Assembly (NCBI GenBank): GCA_020402745.1
Contig: JADBYZ010000001.1
Location: 372,001-436,000, forward strand
DNA from: Phenylobacterium sp.
GTDB taxonomy: Bacteria > Pseudomonadota > Alphaproteobacteria > Caulobacterales > Caulobacteraceae
Length of the DNA stretch: 64,000 nt
Direction of reading: 5' to 3'
The notes under the pieces are model-generated. The model had not been told where the DNA came from. It saw nothing but the letters and a program-made list of their open reading frames with translations, and searched no databases. Shown here one piece after another: positions 33,346 through 40,072 of this stretch. The first letter of the stretch is position 1. Every line of letters begins with the position of its first letter. Made by a program: the position numbers and the translations under genes.

Positions 33346-34981
33346 AGACGGCCTCCTTGAAGGGCGCGTCGCCGGTGCGGCGCAGGGTGTCCAGGAAGCG
33401 TTCGCCTTCCCTGCGTTCGCGCAGGTAGGCGTCCACGATCGCCTCGACCGCATCGGTCACCCGGTCGATCGGCAGCGCCGGCCCGAGCATCTTGCCGACG
33501 GCGGCGTCCTCCGCCCCTGAGCCGCCCAGGGTGAGCTGGTAGAATTCCTCGCCCTTCTTATCGACGCCGAGGATGCCGATGTGGCCCACATGGTGGTGGC
33601 CGCAGGCGTTGATGCAGCCTGAGATCTTGATCTTGAACTCCCCGATGGCCTCGGCCCGGTCGGGCGCTTCGAAGCGCCGGGCGATGTCCTGGGCCACGCA
33701 GATGGCGCGGGCGTTGGCGAGGGCGCAGTAGTCCAGGCCGGGGCAGGCGATGATGTCGCTGATCAGGTTGATGTTGGGCGTCGCAAGGCCAGCAGCGTCG
33801 AGGGCCTTCCAAACCTCGTGGACGTGTTCGAGCCGGACATGGGGCAGGACAAGGTTCTGCTCATGGGTGGAGCGGATGTCTCCCTGGCCGAACCGTTCCG
33901 CCAGGTCGGCCACCAGGTCCATCTGGTCGGCGGAAATGTCGCCGGGCGTCTCGCCGATCCCCTTCAGGGAGATGTCGACAATGCCGTAGCCGGGCCGGAT
34001 GTGGGCCTTCAGGTTGTTCCGGACGAAGCGGGCGAAGGCCGGCTCGGCGGCGCGCCGGGCCTCGAAATCGCCGGAGGCGGGATCAGCGACGAAGTCCGGG
34101 TTGGTGAAGGCGGCGCCGATCCGGTCGATCTCGGCGCGCGGGAGATCCCCCTCAGGCCCGATCTTCTCCCATTCGGCCTCGACCTCGCGGGCGAAGGCCT
34201 CGGCCCCCAGAGCCGCCACCAGGATCTTGATCCTCGCCTTGTAGATGTTGTCCCGCCGTCCATGGCGGTTGTAGACCCTAAGAATGGCCTCCAGGTAGGA
34301 GAACAGGCGGTCTGAAGGCAGGTAGGTCCGGATGGTGGGCCCCACATACGGGGTGCGGCCCATGCCGCCGCCGACGATCACCTCGAACCCGGTTTCTCCG
34401 TCCCGCCCGCGCCTCAGCAGCAGGCCAATGTCATGGACCTTGGCCGCCGTCCGGTCGCGCGGCGAGGCGGTGACGGCGATCTTGAACTTCCGCGGGAGGA
34501 AGGAGAATTCCGGATGCAGGCTCGACCACTGGCGGATGGCCTCACACCAGACCCGGGGATCCTCCAGCTCGTCGGCGGCCGCGCCGGCGTAGGGGTCGGC
34601 GGTGACGTTGCGGATGCAGTTGCCGCTGGTCTGGATGGCGTGAAGGTCAACTGCGGCCAGGGCGTCCAGGATGTCGGGGGCGTCGGCCAGCTTCACCCAG
34701 TTGAACTGGATGTTGGTGCGGGTCGTGAAGTGCCCATACCCCCGGTCGAACCGCCGGGCGATATCCGCCAGGGCCCGCATCTGGACGGGGTTGAGCGATC
34801 CGTAAGGGACGGCCACCCGGAGCATGTAGGCGTGAAGCTGCAGGTACAGGCCGTTCATGAGCCGCAGGGGCTTGAACTGGTCCTCGGTCAGCTCGCCGGC
34901 CAGACGTCGGCGCACCTGGTCCCGGAACTCAGCGGTGCGGTCGGCCAGAACCGCGCGGTCGATGGCGTCGTAGCGATACAT
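33329..34981 (-). CDS. cysI: sulfite reductase, siroheme Fe-S subunit
   Basis: This 550-residue enzyme carries out the six-electron reduction of sulfite to sulfide. It has two nitrite/sulfite-reductase half domains. One holds GHFTTRTNIQFNWVKL and QTSGNCIRNVTADP near residues 83-130. The siroheme/4Fe-4S ligands lie at IACPGLDYC and SGCINACGHHHVGHIG in the last quarter. It lacks an NADPH-flavin partner gene (cysJ), so a ferredoxin donor is likely. It is followed by DUF934 and preceded 8 bases upstream by DUF2849. A nitrite reductase reading is possible by family alone, but the cysH/cobA context favours sulfite. Confidence 0.93.
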   Translation of the reverse strand: MYRYDAIDRAVLADRTAEFRDQVRRRLAGELTEDQFKPLRLMNGLYLQLHAYMLRVAVPYGSLNPVQMRALADIARRFDRGYGHFTTRTNIQFNWVKLADAPDILDALAAVDLHAIQTSGNCIRNVTADPYAGAAADELEDPRVWCEAIRQWSSLHPEFSFLPRKFKIAVTASPRDRTAAKVHDIGLLLRRGRDGETGFEVIVGGGMGRTPYVGPTIRTYLPSDRLFSYLEAILRVYNRHGRRDNIYKARIKILVAALGAEAFAREVEAEWEKIGPEGDLPRAEIDRIGAAFTNPDFVADPASGDFEARRAAEPAFARFVRNNLKAHIRPGYGIVDISLKGIGETPGDISADQMDLVADLAERFGQGDIRSTHEQNLVLPHVRLEHVHEVWKALDAAGLATPNINLISDIIACPGLDYCALANARAICVAQDIARRFEAPDRAEAIGEFKIKISGCINACGHHHVGHIGILGVDKKGEEFYQLTLGGSGAEDAAVGKMLGPALPIDRVTDAVEAIVDAYLRERREGERFLDTLRRTGDAPFKEAVYAEAH

Positions 34982-34989
34982 TCGCCCTC

Positions 34990-35349
34990 CTACTTGCGCC
35001 GGATCAGGTTGACGCGGCCGGAGGACCGCGCGGCGCCGTGCGCCTGCCGGAGCGCCTCGACAGCACCGCCGCCTTCGGCCTGCTTACCGTGCAACTCGTG
35101 ATTGGTCGGCCCCAGGGCCCGGATGCGTTCGCGGTAGCTGACGGGGGCCCAGAAACCCGCGCTGTCGACGAGGTCAATGAGGTAGGGATCGATGACCACC
35201 GTCCTCTGGGTGCGGGCTGACGCCTCCGCCTCGCCAGCCCCGGCCTCGTCAGAAAAGACCTGGGCCTCGGACAGGCGTTCGACCCAAGCTCCATCCTTCC
35301 AGAACACGACCTCGCCGTCGCTGAGACGGTTTGCGGTGAGCGCCTTCAT
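34990..35349 (-). CDS. DUF2849 protein
   Basis: This 119-residue soluble protein begins MKALTANRLSDGEVVFWKDGAWVERLSEA, the DUF2849 opening, and ends in a basic tail. Alphaproteobacteria carry it between the siroheme synthase and sulfite reductase genes. It has no known activity; a role in cofactor insertion or electron transfer for CysI is only inferred. Its ATG overlaps the cobA stop by 4 bases. Confidence 0.88.
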   Translation of the reverse strand: MKALTANRLSDGEVVFWKDGAWVERLSEAQVFSDEAGAGEAEASARTQRTVVIDPYLIDLVDSAGFWAPVSYRERIRALGPTNHELHGKQAEGGGAVEALRQAHGAARSSGRVNLIRRK

Positions 35350-36188
35350 GCCCGCTCCTCCCGAAGCCCGGGGTTGGGCGCCAGGCTGGCCAGGGCTGCG
35401 GACATGGCTTCCCCAACCACCAGCAGGGCGGGCCCGGTGTCCGACGCCGCCGCCTCGGCAAGGTCTCCCAGGCGGGTGGGGATGCGCCTTTCGTCGGGCC
35501 GGCTCGCCCGGAAGACCACCAGGGCCGGGGTCGAGGGCGCGCGTCCCGCCGCGATCAGCCGGGCGGCGATCCGCCCGGCGGTGCTGACGCCCATATAGAT
35601 CACCACCGTGTGGTTGGCGCGGGCCAGAGCCGGCCAGTCGAGGTCGGGCTCGACCTCCCCGGCCGCATGGCCGGTGACAAAGGTGACCGCCTGGGCGGAC
35701 TCCCGGTGGGTCAGGGGCGCCCCGGCGCTGGCGGAGGCGGCCAGGGCGGCGGTGATGCCCGGCACGACCTCGCAGTCGATCCCGGCCGCGCGGCACGCCT
35801 CCAGCTCCTCACCGCCCCGGCCGAAGATGAAGGGGTCCCCGCCCTTGAGCCGAACCACGATGAGGCCCTCCCGGGCCAGGCCCACAAGGAGGCGATTGAT
35901 CTCCTCCTGGGCGTAGGTATGGCGTGACTTGCGCTTGGCCACGGAGATCCGTCGGGCGGCGGCGGGCGCCAGGTCGAGGATACTCTCCGACACAAGGCCG
36001 TCATGGACCACGACGTCCGCCCGGCTCAACACCCGGACGGCCCGGACAGTCATCAGGTCCGGATCGCCTGGCCCCGCGCCCGTAAGCCAGACCTTGCCTG
36101 GCGTCTGTGGCGGCCGGGGTCCACCGGGAGCGCCACCCTCCACAACGATCAGGTCTCTGCGCCGGGGGGCGGCTTTGCGGCCGGACAT
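35346..36188 (-). CDS. cobA: uroporphyrinogen-III C-methyltransferase (siroheme pathway)
   Basis: This SAM-dependent enzyme makes precorrin-2, the first step from uroporphyrinogen III to siroheme, the cofactor of CysI. The 280-residue protein has VWLTGAGPGDPDLMTVRAVRVL, the RLKGGDPFIFGRGGEE loop, VVPGITAALAASASAGAPLTHR and TVVIYMGV. There is no N-terminal CysG-type dehydrogenase/ferrochelatase domain, so later steps need another enzyme. It is the first gene of the sulfur operon and divergent from a LysR-type regulator. Confidence 0.94.
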   Translation of the reverse strand: MSGRKAAPRRRDLIVVEGGAPGGPRPPQTPGKVWLTGAGPGDPDLMTVRAVRVLSRADVVVHDGLVSESILDLAPAAARRISVAKRKSRHTYAQEEINRLLVGLAREGLIVVRLKGGDPFIFGRGGEELEACRAAGIDCEVVPGITAALAASASAGAPLTHRESAQAVTFVTGHAAGEVEPDLDWPALARANHTVVIYMGVSTAGRIAARLIAAGRAPSTPALVVFRASRPDERRIPTRLGDLAEAAASDTGPALLVVGEAMSAALASLAPNPGLREERA

Positions 36189-36276
36189 GACGGAAGCACA
36201 CCCCTGGAAGCGGGGCCTGGACCCCGGACAAACTCTGGCCCTGACTCCCGCAAACGGCGAGACGGAGGGCGGAAGG

Positions 36277-36311
36277 CTTGCAAACTGACCGCACAGGGCT
36301 CAATTCGCAAG
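36277..36311. promoter_or_regulatory. inverted repeat and possible promoter between cobA and lysR
   Basis: CTTGCAAA (36277-36284) and TTCGCAAG (36304-36311) form an 8-bp inverted repeat with one mismatch, 19 bases apart. The same stretch can be read on the plus strand as TTGCAAA-N13-GCTCAATT, a partial match to the Caulobacter promoter pattern ahead of the LysR gene. This is a reasonable binding site for the LysR protein, but the 157-base region holds no proof. Confidence 0.35.
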
Positions 36312-36345
36312 TCGAGGACTTCTGCCTCAGCGTTCAGGAAATCTC

Positions 36346-37302
36346 GTGAAGCGTTCACCCGACCGTCGCCGGCTGCCCCCGCTCAACGCCCTGCGCGCCT
36401 TCGAGGCGGCGGCGCGTCATCTGAATTTCTCGCGGGCGGCGGATGAGTTGTCCGTCACCCCCGGAGCGGTCTCGCAGCAGATCCAGAACCTGGAGGATTA
36501 TGTGGGCGCGCCCCTGTTCCGGCGAACCCCAAAGGGCCTCCTCCTGACAGACGCCGCCCAGACCGCCCTGCCCGCCCTTCGCGAGGCCTTTGACGGGCTG
36601 GCGGAGGCCGCCTCCCTTCTCACCGCCGCCGTGGACGGGCGACGCCTGACCCTGACCGCCGCACCCTCCTTCGCCGCCAAGTGGCTTGTGCCCCGCCTGG
36701 GACGGTTCGAGGCGGCCTATCCGCAGGTGGACGTGTGGCTGTCCGCGGGACTGGACCTCGTGGACCTGACCGCGGGCGAGGTGGACATCGCCCTGCGCTA
36801 CGGCGCCGGACGTTATCCCGGGATGGAGGTGCGGCGGCTGATCGGCGAGACCGTGATCCCGGTGCTGAGCCCCGAACTCCACGCCACAAACCCGCTGAAC
36901 CGGCCGGAGGACCTTGCCAATCATCTGTTACTCCACGACGGCTCGCCCGACCCAGACGACTCCTGCCCGGACTGGACCATGTGGCTAGCCGCCCGCAGCG
37001 TCCGGGACGTGGATGGCGCCCGCGGTCCACGCTTCAACCAGTCCAGCCTGGTCATCGAGGCGGCAGTGAACGGTCGCGGCGTCGCCCTGGCCAAGCGCAC
37101 CCTGGCCCAGGACGACCTCGACGCCGGCCGGCTCGTGGCGCCGCTCCAGATCGCCACGGCCGTGGACTTCGCCTACTATCTGGTCCACCCGAAGGCGAAG
37201 GGCCGCCTGCCCCAGGTCAAGGCCTTCATCAGCTGGATCACGGCGGAGGCCGAAGCGCACGAGGCCGCACTTCGGTCAATGGATAACGGCGCGGGGATCT
37301 AG
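36346..37302 (+). CDS. LysR family transcriptional regulator (GcvA-like)
   Basis: This 318-residue regulator has a winged HTH near residues 11-70 (LPPLNALRAFEAAARHLNFSRAADELSVTPGAVSQQIQNLE) and a type-2 periplasmic-binding-like effector domain. The LNALRAFEAAARH opening and AVSQQIQNLE are typical of GcvA-type members. The start is the GTG at 36346 behind AGGAAAT. It is divergent from the siroheme/sulfite operon and may control it; GcvA homologues act on unrelated genes elsewhere, so the target is inferred from position. Its stop and that of the Hpt gene share CTAG at 37299-37302. Confidence 0.92.
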   Translation: MKRSPDRRRLPPLNALRAFEAAARHLNFSRAADELSVTPGAVSQQIQNLEDYVGAPLFRRTPKGLLLTDAAQTALPALREAFDGLAEAASLLTAAVDGRRLTLTAAPSFAAKWLVPRLGRFEAAYPQVDVWLSAGLDLVDLTAGEVDIALRYGAGRYPGMEVRRLIGETVIPVLSPELHATNPLNRPEDLANHLLLHDGSPDPDDSCPDWTMWLAARSVRDVDGARGPRFNQSSLVIEAAVNGRGVALAKRTLAQDDLDAGRLVAPLQIATAVDFAYYLVHPKAKGRLPQVKAFISWITAEAEAHEAALRSMDNGAGI

Positions 37303-37619
37303 TCGGCCAGCCAGGTGCGGATTTCGACCTCAGCTTGCGCCAGCTCCGTCAGGATCGCCTCCGTCCCTTCAATCTCGCCAAGTTCCCAGTCCTCACAGAG
37401 CTCGGCGAGGGCGTGAGCTCCGACCGCTCGGCCTGACGCCTTGAGCGTATGGATCGTCTCGCCGGTCTCATTACCTTGATCAGCCCCCAAGCGCGTCCTC
37501 CAGCCCTCGGACTCTTGGAGAAAGATTTCCAGGACGTCCCGCATCAGGCCCACATCCCCCGCGGTCAACCTCTCCAGGAACCCGAAATCGACGCGTCCCG
37601 CGCCCATGGGCGAACTCAT
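37299..37619 (-). CDS. Hpt (histidine phosphotransfer) domain protein
   Basis: This stand-alone phosphotransfer module of 106 residues has four helices, with the phospho-accepting His57 in ETIHTLKASGRAVGA. Two-component phosphorelays use such proteins to pass phosphate between receiver domains. I chose the ATG at 37619 because GGAAGGG lies 9 bases upstream; a GTG three codons earlier sits too close to that site. No kinase or receiver gene is nearby, so its partners are elsewhere. Confidence 0.87.
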   Translation of the reverse strand: MSSPMGAGRVDFGFLERLTAGDVGLMRDVLEIFLQESEGWRTRLGADQGNETGETIHTLKASGRAVGAHALAELCEDWELGEIEGTEAILTELAQAEVEIRTWLAD

Positions 37620-37643
37620 GGTTTGCACCCTTCCCCCGCGCCC

Positions 37644-37671
37644 TTGCGTTCGACGCGGTTTCCAGTATTTT
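37644..37671 (+). promoter_or_regulatory. possible tRNA-Lys promoter
   Basis: TTGCGT (37644-37649), a 16-base spacer and TATTTT (37666-37671) precede the tRNA by about 40 bases. The AT-rich -10 stands out in this GC-rich region. Confidence 0.35.
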
Positions 37672-37711
37672 CCGCGCCCTCGCCCCGGAGCCGTAAGGCC
37701 CCGATCGGCAA

Positions 37712-37787
<76 letters not shown>

Positions 37788-37834
37788 TCTTCCCGCCGGA
37801 TACGCGGCCATGGAAGGGTGGACAACCCAGGGTA

Positions 37835-37860
37835 GGACCGACCGGTGGGCCGCTCGGTCT
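37835..37860 (+). other. hairpin 48 bases after tRNA-Lys
   Basis: GACCGA (37836-37841) pairs with TCGGTC (37854-37859), with an inner CGG/CCG stem, a C-C mismatch and a TGGG loop. It has no following T run, so it is a weak terminator candidate, or a structured spacer ahead of metY. Confidence 0.4.
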
Positions 37861-37917
37861 GCAATGATACCGGCCTCTCCTCCAGAAATTCTCATCGGGC
37901 TCGCCCATAGGGTTCGC

Positions 37918-37945
37918 TTGACCGCCTAAGGTCGCCTGCTAGGAC
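37918..37945 (+). promoter_or_regulatory. metY promoter, Caulobacter housekeeping type
   Basis: TTGACCG (37918-37924), 13 bases, then GCTAGGAC (37938-37945) matches the published Caulobacter sigma-73 pattern TTGACGS-N10-14-GCTANAWC at all but one base in each element. It would start transcription near 37952, giving a leader of about 26 bases before the metY ATG. Confidence 0.65.
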
Positions 37946-37960
37946 GGAGGCCCCGTCCTA
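37940..37960. promoter_or_regulatory. perfect palindrome over the metY -10 and start site, candidate operator
   Basis: TAGGACGG (37940-37947) and CCGTCCTA (37953-37960) are exact inverted copies separated by AGGCC. The element overlaps the -10 box and the expected transcription start, a typical repressor position. The regulator is unknown. Confidence 0.5.
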
Positions 37961-37977
37961 CGTGCAAGGAACCTGAG

Positions 37978-39276
37978 ATGTCCGACGCCCCCCAGCATCC
38001 CGAAACCCTTGTCCTCCACGCCGGATGGCGGGCGGATCCCACCACAGGGTCGGTGGCGGTCCCCATCCATCAGACCACGTCCTACCAGTTCCGGGACACA
38101 GGCCACGCGGCCGCCCTCTTCGGGCTCCAGGAACTGGGGAACATCTACACCCGCATCATGAACCCCACGACGGACGTTCTGGAACAGCGCATCACGGCGC
38201 TGGAGGGCGGCGTCGGCGCCCTGGCGGTGGCCTCAGGTCAGGCCGCTTCGGCCTTCGCCCTCCAGAACCTGGCCCGGGCCGGCGACAATGTCGTCTCCTC
38301 GACCGCGCTCTACGGCGGCACCTGGAACCTGTTCGCCAATACGCTGAAGGACCAGGGCATCGAGGTCCGCTTCGTAGACCCCGCCGATCCCGAGAACTTC
38401 CGGGGGGCCACGGATGAGCGGACCCGCGCCTACTACGCAGAGACCCTGCCCAACCCGAAACTCGAAGTCTTCCCCATCGCCGAGGTGGCCGCCATCGGGC
38501 GGGAGTTCGGCATCCCCCTGATCATGGACAACACGGCGGCGCCCCTGCTGGTGCGGCCCTTCGACCATGGCGCCGCCATCGTCGTCTATTCCGCCACCAA
38601 GTACCTGGGCGGGCACGGCACCTCCATCGGCGGCCTGATCGTGGACTCCGGCAGGTTCGACTGGGAAAGCCGCCCGGAGCGCCAGCCCCTGCTGAACACC
38701 CCGGACGCCTCCTACCATGGCGCGGTCTGGACACAGGCGGTGAAGCCCCTCGGGCCGATCGCCTACATCCTGCGGGCCCGGGTGATCCTGCTTCGCGACC
38801 TGGGCGCGGCCCTTTCGCCCTTCAACGCTTTCCAGATCCTCCAGGGCGTCGAGACCCTGGCCCTGCGCATGGAGCGCCACTGCGCCAACGCCACGGCGGT
38901 GGCGGCCTGGCTGAAGGGTCGCAAGGGCGTCGCGCGGGTCATCCACCCCTCGCAGCAGACCGGCGAGGCCCGCGCCCGCGCAGATCGCGTCATGAAGGGC
39001 GGCTACGGCGGCCTGGTCGGGTTTGAGCTGGAAGGCGGCGTCGAGGCCGGCCGAAAGTTCATCGACAGCCTGAAGCTGCTCTACCACGTGGCCAATATCG
39101 GGGACGCCCGGAGCCTGGCCATCCATCCGGCCTCCACCACCCACTCCCAGCTGAACGCCAGCGAACAGGAGGCTACGGGGGTCTCGGCGGGCTATGTCCG
39201 CCTGTCCATCGGCATCGAGCATGTCGACGACATCATCGCCGACCTCGACCAGGCCATTGCTGCGGCCCTGGCCTGA
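37978..39276 (+). CDS. metY: O-acetylhomoserine sulfhydrylase / aminocarboxypropyltransferase
   Basis: This PLP enzyme makes homocysteine from O-acetyl-L-homoserine and sulfide, linking sulfate reduction to methionine. The 432-residue protein belongs to the Cys/Met metabolism family. The PLP lysine is K208 in VVYSATKYLGGHG. Further family blocks are YTRIMNPTTDVLEQRI, ASGQAASAFALQNLARAGDN, FPIAEVAAIGREFGIPLIMDNT and HPASTTHSQLN. The length is typical of MetY rather than the shorter MetB/MetC. The ATG at 37978 follows AAGGA. Promoter and operator candidates lie directly upstream. Confidence 0.94.
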   Translation: MSDAPQHPETLVLHAGWRADPTTGSVAVPIHQTTSYQFRDTGHAAALFGLQELGNIYTRIMNPTTDVLEQRITALEGGVGALAVASGQAASAFALQNLARAGDNVVSSTALYGGTWNLFANTLKDQGIEVRFVDPADPENFRGATDERTRAYYAETLPNPKLEVFPIAEVAAIGREFGIPLIMDNTAAPLLVRPFDHGAAIVVYSATKYLGGHGTSIGGLIVDSGRFDWESRPERQPLLNTPDASYHGAVWTQAVKPLGPIAYILRARVILLRDLGAALSPFNAFQILQGVETLALRMERHCANATAVAAWLKGRKGVARVIHPSQQTGEARARADRVMKGGYGGLVGFELEGGVEAGRKFIDSLKLLYHVANIGDARSLAIHPASTTHSQLNASEQEATGVSAGYVRLSIGIEHVDDIIADLDQAIAAALA

Positions 39277-39288
39277 CCGACGGCTTCC

Positions 39289-40041
39289 TCAGGCGGCGAA
39301 CATCAGCCTCGCCGCCTGGACCAGGTAGACGACGCCGATCCCGGTGACGATCCAGCGCGTCCAGCGGCGGAACCCGGCATCGCTCATCCGGTCCAGCAGG
39401 CGCGCACCAACGGCCGTTCCGGCGAAGGAGAGAGGCAGGGCGAGGGCCAGGAGCCAGAGGGGGGGCATGCCCTGCCCGCCCAGCTGGAGGAGTGCGACCC
39501 CATAGACCACCGTCTTGGCCAGGTGGGCGAGGACCTGCGTCGCCGCCTTGGTCGCAACCACCGCGTGGCGCGTCATTCCGGTCCGGACGAAGAAGATGTC
39601 CAGCAGGGGTCCGGCCACGCCCGCCGTCAGGTTGAGCCCTGTGACGGAGATGCCCGCGAGCACGGCGTGGATCGGCCGTTCCGCGTCCAGCCTCAGCCGG
39701 TCCCCCGGAAGCCAGGACAGAAGCGGGGTCAGGCCCAGGAAAAGGAAGAGAAGCGGACGGGACGGAGAGAAGGCGAGCAGGAGGACAACAGCTGCCGCCA
39801 CCAAGGATCCCAGGCCATACCAACCGATCACCGCCCAGCGGATATGGCCTCGCTGGATCAGCGCGCGCCAGCCGTTGGCCGCAAGCTGCAGGACGCCATG
39901 GGTCACGAAAGCGGCCTGCACCGGCAGGATGAGGGCGAGAACGCCCATCAGGACAAGTCCGCCAGCCATGCCGAACACGCCCGAAAGCAGGGAGGTGGCG
40001 AAGGCGGCAGCCAGCAAGACAACCCCGGCGACGAGGCTCAT
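39289..40041 (-). CDS. TSUP family permease (TauE/SafE), probable sulfite/sulfonate exporter
   Basis: This 250-residue inner-membrane protein has about seven to eight hydrophobic helices. The two TSUP repeats can be recognised at VVLLAAAFATSLLSGVFGMAGGLVLMG and VTGLNLTAGVAGPLLDIFFVRTGMTRHAVVATKA. Family members export or import sulfur oxyanions and organosulfonates, among other anions. Its position end to end with metY, with 12 bases between stops, fits sulfur metabolism, but the substrate is not shown by sequence. Confidence 0.88.
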   Translation of the reverse strand: MSLVAGVVLLAAAFATSLLSGVFGMAGGLVLMGVLALILPVQAAFVTHGVLQLAANGWRALIQRGHIRWAVIGWYGLGSLVAAAVVLLLAFSPSRPLLFLFLGLTPLLSWLPGDRLRLDAERPIHAVLAGISVTGLNLTAGVAGPLLDIFFVRTGMTRHAVVATKAATQVLAHLAKTVVYGVALLQLGGQGMPPLWLLALALPLSFAGTAVGARLLDRMSDAGFRRWTRWIVTGIGVVYLVQAARLMFAA

Positions 40042-40072
40042 TGCGGCGTTCCTTTCGCTCGGCCGGAACCGA

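Noticed and set aside
37788-37977. SAM-II-type riboswitch ahead of metY
   Set aside because: Hairpins exist, but I could not find the conserved SAM-II core by eye, and the strongest hairpin overlaps a good promoter -10, so it would lie at the transcript start. A covariance-model search would decide.
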